Assembly: GCA_023390955.1 (NCBI GenBank) | Contig: JAEWBW010000366.1 | Location: forward strand, 1 to 5,814 | Length of the DNA: 5,814 nt | Direction of reading: 5' to 3' | Source: Pseudomonadota bacterium | GTDB taxonomy: Bacteria > Pseudomonadota > Alphaproteobacteria > Rhizobiales > Xanthobacteraceae | In this document: piece after piece, positions 1-5,804 of the stretch | Layout: every line of letters begins with the position of its first letter | Position numbering within the stretch: the stretch's first letter is position 1 | Made by a program: the position numbers and the translations under genes | The notes under the pieces: generated by a model | What the model was told of the DNA's origin: nothing | Database searches by the model: none | What the model saw: the letters and a program-made list of their open reading frames with translations, nothing else

Positions 1-363
1 ATAGGAGAAGATGCCCTCGGTGACCACGGTCACCATGTCGACGCCGTCGACCTCGGCGGAGACGATGAACGGCGCCGGCTTGTAGTCGGGATAGGTCGTG
101 CCCGCCCCGATCGCGGTCACGAAGGTCGAGGGTTCGTGGACGATCTTGCCGTCCCAGTCCTCGGAGCTGCTGAACGGAACGAGCTTGCCGCCATGCGAGA
201 CGGTGCGCTCCAGGATCACATGCGGATCGACGCGGACGAGCTTGCCGTCCTGATTGGCGTAGCGGTCGCAGGCTCCCGCCGCACCCGGCTTGATGTAGCA
301 CATCACCGGACAGGCATCGCAGCGGATCTTGTCGGCAATCACGCTCGTCGTTTCAGTCACCAT
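1..363 (-). CDS. 6-hydroxynicotinate reductase family protein, N-terminal part (cut by window edge)
   Basis: This frame is open for 121 codons from an ATG at 363-361 to the left edge, so the C-terminus is missing. The protein begins MVTETTSVIADK. Near the N-terminus it has a cysteine cluster, C15-x2-C18-x3-C22-x9-C32 (RCDACPVMCYIKPG then ACDRY), of the kind that holds a 4Fe-4S cluster. I recognise this start as that of proteins annotated 6-hydroxynicotinate reductase, about 490 residues in Bradyrhizobium relatives. In Eubacterium barkeri the enzyme uses reduced ferredoxin to turn 6-hydroxynicotinate into 1,4,5,6-tetrahydro-6-oxonicotinate. No signal peptide is visible, so it should be cytoplasmic. 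The start has no good Shine-Dalgarno sequence. A GTG in frame 15 codons... is not better placed: the only upstream alternative, a GTG five codons further out, also lacks one. The gene is divergent from the nicotinate hydroxylase pair, which would make its substrate. The reaction rests on family recognition; many alphaproteobacterial members are untested. Confidence 0.78.
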   Translation of the reverse strand, partial: MVTETTSVIADKIRCDACPVMCYIKPGAAGACDRYANQDGKLVRVDPHVILERTVSHGGKLVPFSSSEDWDGKIVHEPSTFVTAIGAGTTYPDYKPAPFIVSAEVDGVDMVTVVTEGIFSY

Positions 364-389
364 GGGAAAGCCAGCGGTCACGACGGTTT

Positions 390-409
390 ATCATTCGTAC
401 ACGAACGAT
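390..409. promoter_or_regulatory. Operator-like inverted repeat, copy 1 (reductase side)
   Basis: ATCATTCGT (390-398) and ACGAACGAT (401-409) form an inverted repeat that pairs at eight of nine positions around a two-base centre. Read on the minus strand, its core CGTTCGTGTACGAATG matches the second copy at 541-556 at 13 of 16 positions. The core fits TnGT-N2-ACnA, the general pattern of sites bound by GntR regulators of the FadR/FCD group. No regulator gene is in the window, so the identity of the binding protein is inference. Confidence 0.6.
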
Positions 410-436
410 GTTGCGCGCGCTCCCGAGGACTGTCAA
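408..436 (-). promoter_or_regulatory. Putative sigma-70 type promoter of the reductase gene
   Basis: Read on the minus strand, a perfect TTGACA lies at 436-431. It is followed after 17 bases by CAACAT at 413-408, which matches the -10 consensus at three of six positions. Transcription would begin near base 401, about 38 bases before the ATG. The outer right arm of the inverted repeat at 390-409 overlaps the end of the -10 box and covers the expected start point, a layout typical of repression. The -35 box is convincing; the -10 box is weak. Confidence 0.45.
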
Positions 437-535
437 GCGGCGGTGCGGCGCAAAAGGTGCGGCTGCCGCATAAAACCTCATTTGCCTATTCGTTCTGTCC
501 ACAAAGCGAGCAACCGCGTTGCAGTGCGGCATGTC

Positions 536-563
536 TTGCACGTTTGTGTACAAACGGTATCGT
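536..563 (+). promoter_or_regulatory. Putative promoter of the nicAB-like operon
   Basis: TTGCAC at 536-541 and TATCGT at 558-563 are separated by 16 bases. They match the -35 consensus at three positions and the -10 consensus at four. The spacer is taken up by the perfect inverted repeat at 541-556, so a bound protein would block polymerase. The transcript would begin near base 570, giving a leader of roughly 50 bases before the start codon at 623. The boxes alone are weak; the call rests partly on the operator's position. Confidence 0.35.
541..556. promoter_or_regulatory. Operator-like inverted repeat, copy 2 (hydroxylase side)
   Basis: CGTTTGT (541-547) and ACAAACG (550-556) are perfect seven-base arms around a GT centre. 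The sequence is the same palindrome as copy 1 at 390-409, with paired C/T and G/A changes that keep the symmetry. That pattern is expected of a protein-binding site kept by selection. The two centres are 149 bases apart. The core again fits TnGT-N2-ACnA, as in FadR-group GntR operators. Confidence 0.65.
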
Positions 564-622
564 CGCGGCATATTTCGCGTACATTGATTTGCGCGCGTTT
601 GATTGCGGGCTTGGGAACGAGG

Positions 623-1105
623 ATGACGCAGACACCGATCCGCCTCACCGTGAACGGCGGAGTCCACGACGTCGCTGCAGCGCCGGAAACGCCGCTGCTC
701 TACGTGCTGCGCAATGACCTCGCCCTCAACGGCCCAAAGTATGGTTGCGGCCTTGGCGAGTGCGGCACGTGCACTGTCCTGATCGACGGGCATGCCGCGC
801 GCTCCTGTGTCATTCCCATCAGCGGCTGCGCCGGGCGCGACATCGTGACGCTCGAAGGCCTCGGCACGCGCGACAAGCCCGATGTCGTGCAAGAAGCCTT
901 CATCGCCGAGCAGGCCGCGCAATGCGGCTATTGCCTCAACGGCATGATCATGACGACCAAGGCGCTCCTCGCGGTCAACCCGTGTCCCACCGAACGCGAG
1001 GCCCTGGAAGCCTTACGCTACAATCTCTGCCGCTGCGGCACGCATGTCGAAATTCTGCGCGCCGTGATGCGCGCGTCCGGCCAACTTGCCGAGGCCGGTG
1101 ATTGA
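623..1105 (+). CDS. nicA: Nicotinate dehydrogenase small subunit, 2Fe-2S protein (NicA-like)
   Basis: A 160-residue protein of the small subunit family of molybdenum hydroxylases, close to the 157 or so residues of Pseudomonas putida NicA. It carries electrons from the molybdenum centre of the large subunit. The N-terminal plant-type ferredoxin domain (about 1-75) has C42, C47, C50 and C62 in KYGCGLGECGTC and the SC that follows. The C-terminal helical domain holds the second 2Fe-2S cluster with C101 and C104 (QCGYC) and C136 and C138 (LCRC). The frame stays open upstream to about 329, but homology begins at TPIRLTVNG, so the ATG at 623 is chosen. A weak GGGA lies six bases before it and GAGG directly abuts it. 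No flavin subunit is encoded nearby, which fits the NicAB type, where electrons go to fused hemes instead of FAD. The specific substrate is inferred from the partner and the neighbouring reductase. Confidence 0.85.
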   Translation: MTQTPIRLTVNGGVHDVAAAPETPLLYVLRNDLALNGPKYGCGLGECGTCTVLIDGHAARSCVIPISGCAGRDIVTLEGLGTRDKPDVVQEAFIAEQAAQCGYCLNGMIMTTKALLAVNPCPTEREALEALRYNLCRCGTHVEILRAVMRASGQLAEAGD

Positions 1106-4100
1106 TGGCCTCCCCTGCTCCGAATGAAGCTGAGCGGCTGTCCGGCTCGCTCGTCGTCGTCCGCACCGTCGACGAGGTCACGTCCGAGACGTTCATCCGG
1201 ATCACCGCCGACGGCTCGGTGACCGCCTATAACGGGCACGTCGATCTCGGCACCGGCATCCGCACCGCGCTCGGACAGATCGTCGCCGAGGAGCTCGACG
1301 TCTCCTTTGCCCGTGTCGTGATCGTGCTCGGCGACACCGCTGTCGTGCCGAACCAGGGCCCGACAATCGCCAGCGAGACCATCCAGATCACGGCCGTGCC
1401 CTTGCGCAAGGCTGCCGCACAGGCGCGGCAGTTCCTGATCGCGCGCGCTGCCGAGCAGCTCGAATTGCCGGCGAGCGATCTCCGTATCGAAGACGGCCTC
1501 GTGCGCGGCCGAGACAATCGCAGCGTCAGCTATGGCGAGTTGATCGGCGGCGAGACGATCCGGCTCGAGCTTGCCGATGACGTCACGGTAAAGCCCGTCG
1601 GCGACTACGCCATCGTCGGTCAATCCGTACCGCGCGTCGATCTGCCGGCTAAGGCGACCGGCGAATTGACGTTCGTGCACGACATCCGCGTGCCCGGCAT
1701 GCTGCACGGCCGCGTCGTGCGCCCGCCCTATGCCGGCGTCGATGCCGGAGCATTTGTCGGCACCAGTCTGATCGACGTCGACGACTCCTCGGTGCGCCAC
1801 ATTCCCGGCCTCGTCGCGGTCGTCCGCATCGGCGATTTCGTCGGCGTGGTCGCCGAGCGCGAGGAGAATGCGATCCTGGCAGCTACCCAGCTCAAGCTGA
1901 GCTGGAAGCCAACGCCCACCCTCACCGATCTCGCCGACATCGAGACCGCGCTTCGCGCCAATCCGTCGACACCACGCACCTTGATCGACAAAGGCGACGT
2001 GACAGCGGCGATTGCGGGCGCGGCCAAGCCGATGCAGCGCACCTATGTCTGGCCATATCAGATGCACGGTTCGATCGGCCCGTCCTGCGCGGTCGCGGAC
2101 TATCAGGACGGCAATATCCGGGTCTGGTCCGGCACGCAGAATCCGCATGTACTGCGCAGCGATCTCGCGCTGCTGGTCGAACGCCCCGACGCCGAGATCG
2201 AGGTGATCCGGCTGGAAGCCGCGGGCTGCTACGGCCGCAACTGCGCCGATGACGTCACGGCGGATGCGCTGCTCCTCTCGCGCGCGGTCGGACGTCCCGT
2301 CCGCGTGCAGCTGACGCGTGAGCAGGAACACGTCTGGGAGCCCAAGGGCACCGCGCAGCTGATCGACGTCAATGGCGGGCTGGATGCCGAGGGCGGTATC
2401 GCTGCGTACGACCTCGCTACGCGCTACCCCTCGAACGCCGCACCGACGCTGGCGCTCCTGCTCACCGGGCGGGTATCACCGGAGCCCGCGGTGCTGCAGA
2501 TGGGCGACCGCACCGCGATCCCGCCCTATGACTACGACCACATGCGCGTCGTCGCGCACGACATGCCGCCGATCGTGCGCGCGTCCTGGTTCCGCGGCGT
2601 CTCGGCACTGCCGAACACCTTTGCGCACGAATCCTACATTGACGAGGCCGCGTCCGAGGCCGGTGTCGACCCGATTGAATATCGCCTGCGCTACCTGAAA
2701 GACCAGCGCGCCGTCGATCTCGTCAATGCAGTCGCCGAGCGCGCGGGCTGGACGCCCCGGCCGGTGCGCGAGGAGAAGGACGGCGAGATCGTTCATGGCC
2801 GCGGCTTTGCCTACGCGCTCTATGTCCACAGCAAGTTCCCCGGCTATGGCGCGGCGTGGTCGGCCTGGATCGCCGACGTCGCCGTGAACAAGACGACCGG
2901 CGATGTCAGCGTGACGCGCGTTGTCGCCGGTCAAGATTCCGGCCTGATGATCAACCCGGACGGCGTGCGTCACCAGATCCACGGCAACGTCATCCAGTCC
3001 ACCAGCCGCGCGCTGATGGAGGAAGTCTCGTTCGAGCGTGGCGCCGTGGCGGCGCGCGAATGGGGCGCCTATCCGATCATCCCCTTCCCTGACGTGCCCA
3101 AGATCGATGTTCTGATGCTGCCGCGGCCGGATCAGCCGCCGCTCGGCGTCGGCGAATCCGCCTCGGTGCCGAGCGCGGCTGCAATTGCCAACGCGATCTT
3201 CGACGCCACCGGCGTTCGGTTTCGCGAGCCACCGTTCACGCCGGAGCGCATCCTCAAGGGATTGCACGGTGAGGCAACACCAACATCGCAGGCGCTGCCC
3301 GCCCCCACCGCACCGCAGCCGTCTCGCATCTCGGAGAATCCGTTCGCAAAGCGCGCAGGAATCTTCGCGACGATCGCGGCCGTCTGCACGGCGGCGATCG
3401 GCATCGGCGCTGCGTTTATGCCAGGACGGGCGATTGCGCCGATCGCACGGCCCGACGCGTCGGTTTATTCCGCCGCGACGATCGCGCGTGGGCAGCAACT
3501 GGCGGCGCTCGGCAATTGCGCGGAGTGCCACACGACGATCGGCGGCGCGATCAACGCCGGCGGTCGTGCGCTCGAGACACCGTTCGGCACGATCTATACG
3601 ACCAACATCACGCCCGACGTGGAGACCGGCATCGGCGCCTGGTCCTACCCTGCCTTCGAGCGCGCCATGCGCGACGGCTTGCATCGCGATGGACGGCAGC
3701 TCTATCCTGCTTTCCCCTACACGCATTTCGCAAGAACCGGCGATGCCGACATGCAGGCGCTCTACGCCTACCTGATGGCGCAGCCTTCGGTCCGCGCGAC
3801 GGCGCCCGCCAACGCGCTCGCCTTCCCGTTCAATCTCCGCCCGCTGCTGGCGGGATGGAATGCGCTGTTCCACCAAGCGAAGGAATTCAAACCTGATCCG
3901 GCAAGATCCCAGGCCTGGAATCGCGGGGCCTATCTCGTCGAGAGCCTCGGCCATTGCAGCGGCTGCCACTCGCCGCGTAACGCGCTCGGCGCCGAACAGC
4001 GTGACGCCTATCTCGCCGGCGGCCTTGCCGAAGGCTGGGAGGCGCCACCGCTGACCTCGCTCTCGCACGCGCCGATCCCCTGGAGCGAGGACGAGCTGTT

Positions 4101-4635
4101 CGCCTATTTGCGCACGGGGCATTCGCGCTACCACGGGGTTGCGGCCGGCCCGATGGCGCCGATCGTGCGGGATCTCGCGGCCCTGCCCGACGCCGACATC
4201 CGCGCGATGGCGGTCTATCTCGGCTCGTTCAACGACACCGCGATCGATGCCTCCGCGGCCGATGCACTCGCCAACCGGCTTGAATCCACCACGCGCGTGA
4301 CAGTCGCGTCATCCACCGGCGCACGGCTCTATCAGGGCGCCTGCGCGGTCTGTCACGAGGTCGGCGGGCTGCCACTGTTCGGCAGCCGCCCCTCGCTCGC
4401 GCTCAACAGCAATCTGCACAGCACAGCGCCGGATAATCTCGTGCAGATCATCCTCCACGGCGTCACCGATCCCGTGTCGAGCGATCTCGGCTACATGCCG
4501 GCGTTCAAGCACAGCATGAGCGACGCGCAGGTCGAGGAACTCGTAACCTTCCTGCGCAAGCAGTTCGCGCCGGACAAGCCGGCGTGGAGCGGCGTGAAGG
4601 ACACGATCGGACGGCTGCGCGCCTCTGCGCGCTAA
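1105..4635 (+). CDS. nicB: Nicotinate dehydrogenase large subunit: molybdopterin domains fused to three cytochrome c domains (NicB-like)
   Basis: This 1176-residue protein has the architecture and about the length of Pseudomonas putida NicB, which hydroxylates nicotinate at C6 with water as the oxygen source. Residues 1 to about 720 are the molybdenum-binding part. GHVDLGTGI lies at 44-52, QNPH at 345-348 and GCYGRN at 374-379. GVGE at 681-684 supplies the catalytic glutamate E684 expected in the xanthine oxidase family. A proline-rich linker follows, then a hydrophobic segment at about 752-772, taken as a single membrane span. The rest carries three heme c motifs: CAECH 805-809, CSGCH 951-955 and CAVCH 1080-1084. 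M1017 (GPMAP) and M1131 (YMPAF) are likely axial ligands for hemes 2 and 3; heme 1 has F870 where a methionine is often found. The Mo part should be cytoplasmic and the hemes periplasmic. The ATG overlaps the nicA stop in TGATG, so translation is coupled. A TTG one codon upstream is possible but less likely. Another N-heterocycle as substrate cannot be excluded. Confidence 0.8.
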   Translation: MASPAPNEAERLSGSLVVVRTVDEVTSETFIRITADGSVTAYNGHVDLGTGIRTALGQIVAEELDVSFARVVIVLGDTAVVPNQGPTIASETIQITAVPLRKAAAQARQFLIARAAEQLELPASDLRIEDGLVRGRDNRSVSYGELIGGETIRLELADDVTVKPVGDYAIVGQSVPRVDLPAKATGELTFVHDIRVPGMLHGRVVRPPYAGVDAGAFVGTSLIDVDDSSVRHIPGLVAVVRIGDFVGVVAEREENAILAATQLKLSWKPTPTLTDLADIETALRANPSTPRTLIDKGDVTAAIAGAAKPMQRTYVWPYQMHGSIGPSCAVADYQDGNIRVWSGTQNPHVLRSDLALLVERPDAEIEVIRLEAAGCYGRNCADDVTADALLLSRAVGRPVRVQLTREQEHVWEPKGTAQLIDVNGGLDAEGGIAAYDLATRYPSNAAPTLALLLTGRVSPEPAVLQMGDRTAIPPYDYDHMRVVAHDMPPIVRASWFRGVSALPNTFAHESYIDEAASEAGVDPIEYRLRYLKDQRAVDLVNAVAERAGWTPRPVREEKDGEIVHGRGFAYALYVHSKFPGYGAAWSAWIADVAVNKTTGDVSVTRVVAGQDSGLMINPDGVRHQIHGNVIQSTSRALMEEVSFERGAVAAREWGAYPIIPFPDVPKIDVLMLPRPDQPPLGVGESASVPSAAAIANAIFDATGVRFREPPFTPERILKGLHGEATPTSQALPAPTAPQPSRISENPFAKRAGIFATIAAVCTAAIGIGAAFMPGRAIAPIARPDASVYSAATIARGQQLAALGNCAECHTTIGGAINAGGRALETPFGTIYTTNITPDVETGIGAWSYPAFERAMRDGLHRDGRQLYPAFPYTHFARTGDADMQALYAYLMAQPSVRATAPANALAFPFNLRPLLAGWNALFHQAKEFKPDPARSQAWNRGAYLVESLGHCSGCHSPRNALGAEQRDAYLAGGLAEGWEAPPLTSLSHAPIPWSEDELFAYLRTGHSRYHGVAAGPMAPIVRDLAALPDADIRAMAVYLGSFNDTAIDASAADALANRLESTTRVTVASSTGARLYQGACAVCHEVGGLPLFGSRPSLALNSNLHSTAPDNLVQIILHGVTDPVSSDLGYMPAFKHSMSDAQVEELVTFLRKQFAPDKPAWSGVKDTIGRLRASAR

Positions 4636-4683
4636 AGCGCGATGAGATCGAGTTGAATCATCATCGCGCTTTAGGCTTTGTTT
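4633..4683 (+). terminator. Likely terminator of the nicAB-like operon
   Basis: TAAAGCGCGATGA at 4633-4645 and TCATCGCGCTTTA at 4661-4673 form a perfect 13-base-pair stem with a 15-base loop. A T-rich stretch, GGCTTTGTTTT, follows. The stem begins at the TAA stop codon of nicB itself. The T-run is interrupted, so termination may be partial. The hairpin is also part of the composite repeat that fills this gap and may have arrived with it. Confidence 0.55.
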
Positions 4684-4685
4684 TC

Positions 4686-4730
4686 GCATGATCTTTTCGG
4701 AAAACCGCTTCACACTTTTCCGGATCATAC
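4686..4730. repeat. Palindromic intergenic repeat of Bradyrhizobium type
   Basis: GCATGATC (4686-4693) pairs with GATCATAC (4723-4730) at seven of eight positions. The stem continues with CGGAAAA (4698-4704) pairing perfectly with TTTTCCG (4716-4722). TTTT at 4694-4697 is left as a bulge and there is an 11-base loop. I recognise this sequence, usually in the same order after an AAAGCGCGATGA hairpin, as a repeat found many times between genes in Bradyrhizobium and Rhodopseudomonas; that is from memory, not a search. It ends one base before the stop codon of the convergent dioxygenase gene and may also help end that transcript. Confidence 0.7.
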
Positions 4731-4731
4731 A

Positions 4732-5697
4732 CTAGCCGTGCTTGACCTCCACCGGCGGCGTGCCGTGGGTGTGAAAGGACTCGATCGTCTTCAGGCCCCA
4801 GGCCTGGCCCTTCTTGCGCTCTTCCTCAGTCCACACGATCGGCTTCCAGTCCGGCGCGAGGATGAGGCGAGCGCCGGCATTGGCGACTTCGACGCGGTTG
4901 CCGCCGGGCTCATAGACATAGAGGAAGAAGGTCTGCTGGATCGCGTGCTTGTGCGGGCCGGTCTCGATGTGGATGCCGTTCTCCAGGAAGATGTCGGCCG
5001 CGCGAAGAATTTCCTCGCGGCTGTCCAGCGCGTAGGTGACGTGGTGGAAGCGTCCGGACACGCCGGAATGATCGAGCGAATAGGCGAAATCGTAGCTCTT
5101 GTTCGACATTGTCAGCCACATCGCGGCTTCCCGTCCGTCGTTGAGGACGATCTGCTCGGTGAGGCGCAAGCCGAGATAGTTCTCGAAGAACTCGCGGTTG
5201 GCCTTGATGTCGGTGGCAAGGCAGTTGAGATGGTCGAGGCGGCGGACGTTGACGCCGCGCGCCGGAAAGCGCTGCGCCTGGTTCTTCAGGGCCGGCTTCA
5301 ATTCGGGCGGCGCCTGGTACCATTCGGTCTCGTAGTAGAGCTCGACAATGTGTCCATCAGGATCGCGGCAGCGGAAGGTCGGTCCCTGCCCCATGTCGCC
5401 GTCGATCCAGCCGATGTCGAAGCCCGAGCCCTTCAGCGCGGCGACACGGCGCTCCAGCGCCTGCTGGCTACGCGCCCGCAGCGCCATGTGCTCCATGCCC
5501 GACGTTTTCGACGCCGTCAGCTTCAATGAATAGCGCTCATAGTCGTCCCAGCCGCGCAGATAGACGGACTCACCCTTCCGTCCGCTGATGGTCATGCCCA
5601 TGACGTCGACGAAGAATTTTAGGCTCTCGTCCGGCTTGGGCGTCAGCAGCTCCATGTGGCCGAGATGAGCGAGATCGAAGATGGGTTCGGGTTTCAT
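4732..5697 (-). CDS. VOC-family extradiol ring-cleavage dioxygenase (catechol 2,3-dioxygenase-like)
   Basis: A 321-residue, two-domain protein of the type I extradiol dioxygenase family. These iron (sometimes manganese) enzymes open catechol-type rings next to the paired hydroxyls. The N-terminal domain (about 10-125) has lost the metal site, as is usual. The C-terminal domain (about 150-285) keeps all three ligands: H156 (RRLDHLN), H219 (GRFHHV) and E270 (GGNRVE). H251 and Y260 match conserved active-site residues of XylE and homoprotocatechuate dioxygenase. The second-shell histidine of those enzymes (H199 of XylE, H200 of homoprotocatechuate dioxygenase) aligns with Y202 in KSYDFAY; H210, seven residues on, might stand in. 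The ATG at 5697 has a strong GGAGGA just upstream; a GTG 14 codons earlier is less likely. No signal peptide is visible, so it should be cytoplasmic. It is convergent with nicB and its substrate is unknown. A half operator upstream hints at co-regulation with the nicotinate genes. Confidence 0.82.
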   Translation of the reverse strand: MKPEPIFDLAHLGHMELLTPKPDESLKFFVDVMGMTISGRKGESVYLRGWDDYERYSLKLTASKTSGMEHMALRARSQQALERRVAALKGSGFDIGWIDGDMGQGPTFRCRDPDGHIVELYYETEWYQAPPELKPALKNQAQRFPARGVNVRRLDHLNCLATDIKANREFFENYLGLRLTEQIVLNDGREAAMWLTMSNKSYDFAYSLDHSGVSGRFHHVTYALDSREEILRAADIFLENGIHIETGPHKHAIQQTFFLYVYEPGGNRVEVANAGARLILAPDWKPIVWTEEERKKGQAWGLKTIESFHTHGTPPVEVKHG

Positions 5698-5700
5698 GGT

Positions 5701-5706
5701 TCCTCC
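5701..5706 (-). promoter_or_regulatory. Ribosome binding site of the dioxygenase gene
   Basis: Read on the minus strand, GGAGGA ends three bases before the ATG at 5697. It is the best Shine-Dalgarno match in the window and decides this start over the in-frame GTG at 5739. Confidence 0.7.
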
Positions 5707-5784
5707 ATGGCGCGACGTGCGATCGACCACACAGCGCACTCGGCGCGGACTGCGGACATGACGGCATCAGGCGCAAATCGTCGG

Positions 5785-5800
5785 GCGGCCTCCGGGCCGC
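5785..5800. other. Short GC-rich hairpin in the dioxygenase leader
   Basis: GCGGCC (5785-5790) and GGCCGC (5795-5800) form a perfect six-base-pair stem with a four-base loop. There is no T-run on either side. It lies between the putative half operator and the dioxygenase gene and may be in the 5' untranslated RNA. Palindromes of this size also arise by chance in DNA this rich in G and C. Confidence 0.3.
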
Positions 5801-5804
5801 AGGT

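Noticed and set aside
329..622. N-terminal extension of the NicA-like protein by up to 98 codons
   Set aside because: The translated stretch is unlike any ferredoxin N-terminus. It would cover both operators and the promoter, and overlap the reductase start on the other strand. The family begins at the ATG at 623.
1018..2331. Long open frame of 437 codons on the minus strand
   Set aside because: It lies wholly opposite nicA and nicB, is rich in Arg, Asp and Ala in the way of antisense frames in GC-rich DNA, and shows no domain.
2476..4134. Long open frame of 552 codons on the minus strand
   Set aside because: It is antisense to the well-supported NicB-like gene, arginine-rich and of low complexity, with no recognisable motif.
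4309..4728. Open frame of 139 codons on the minus strand
   Set aside because: It also starts in the repeat and then runs antisense to the third heme domain of the NicB-like protein.
4678..5529. Open frame of 283 codons on the plus strand
   Set aside because: It starts inside the intergenic palindrome and then runs antisense to the dioxygenase, whose metal ligands prove the other strand is coding. Its first residues are just the repeat in translation.
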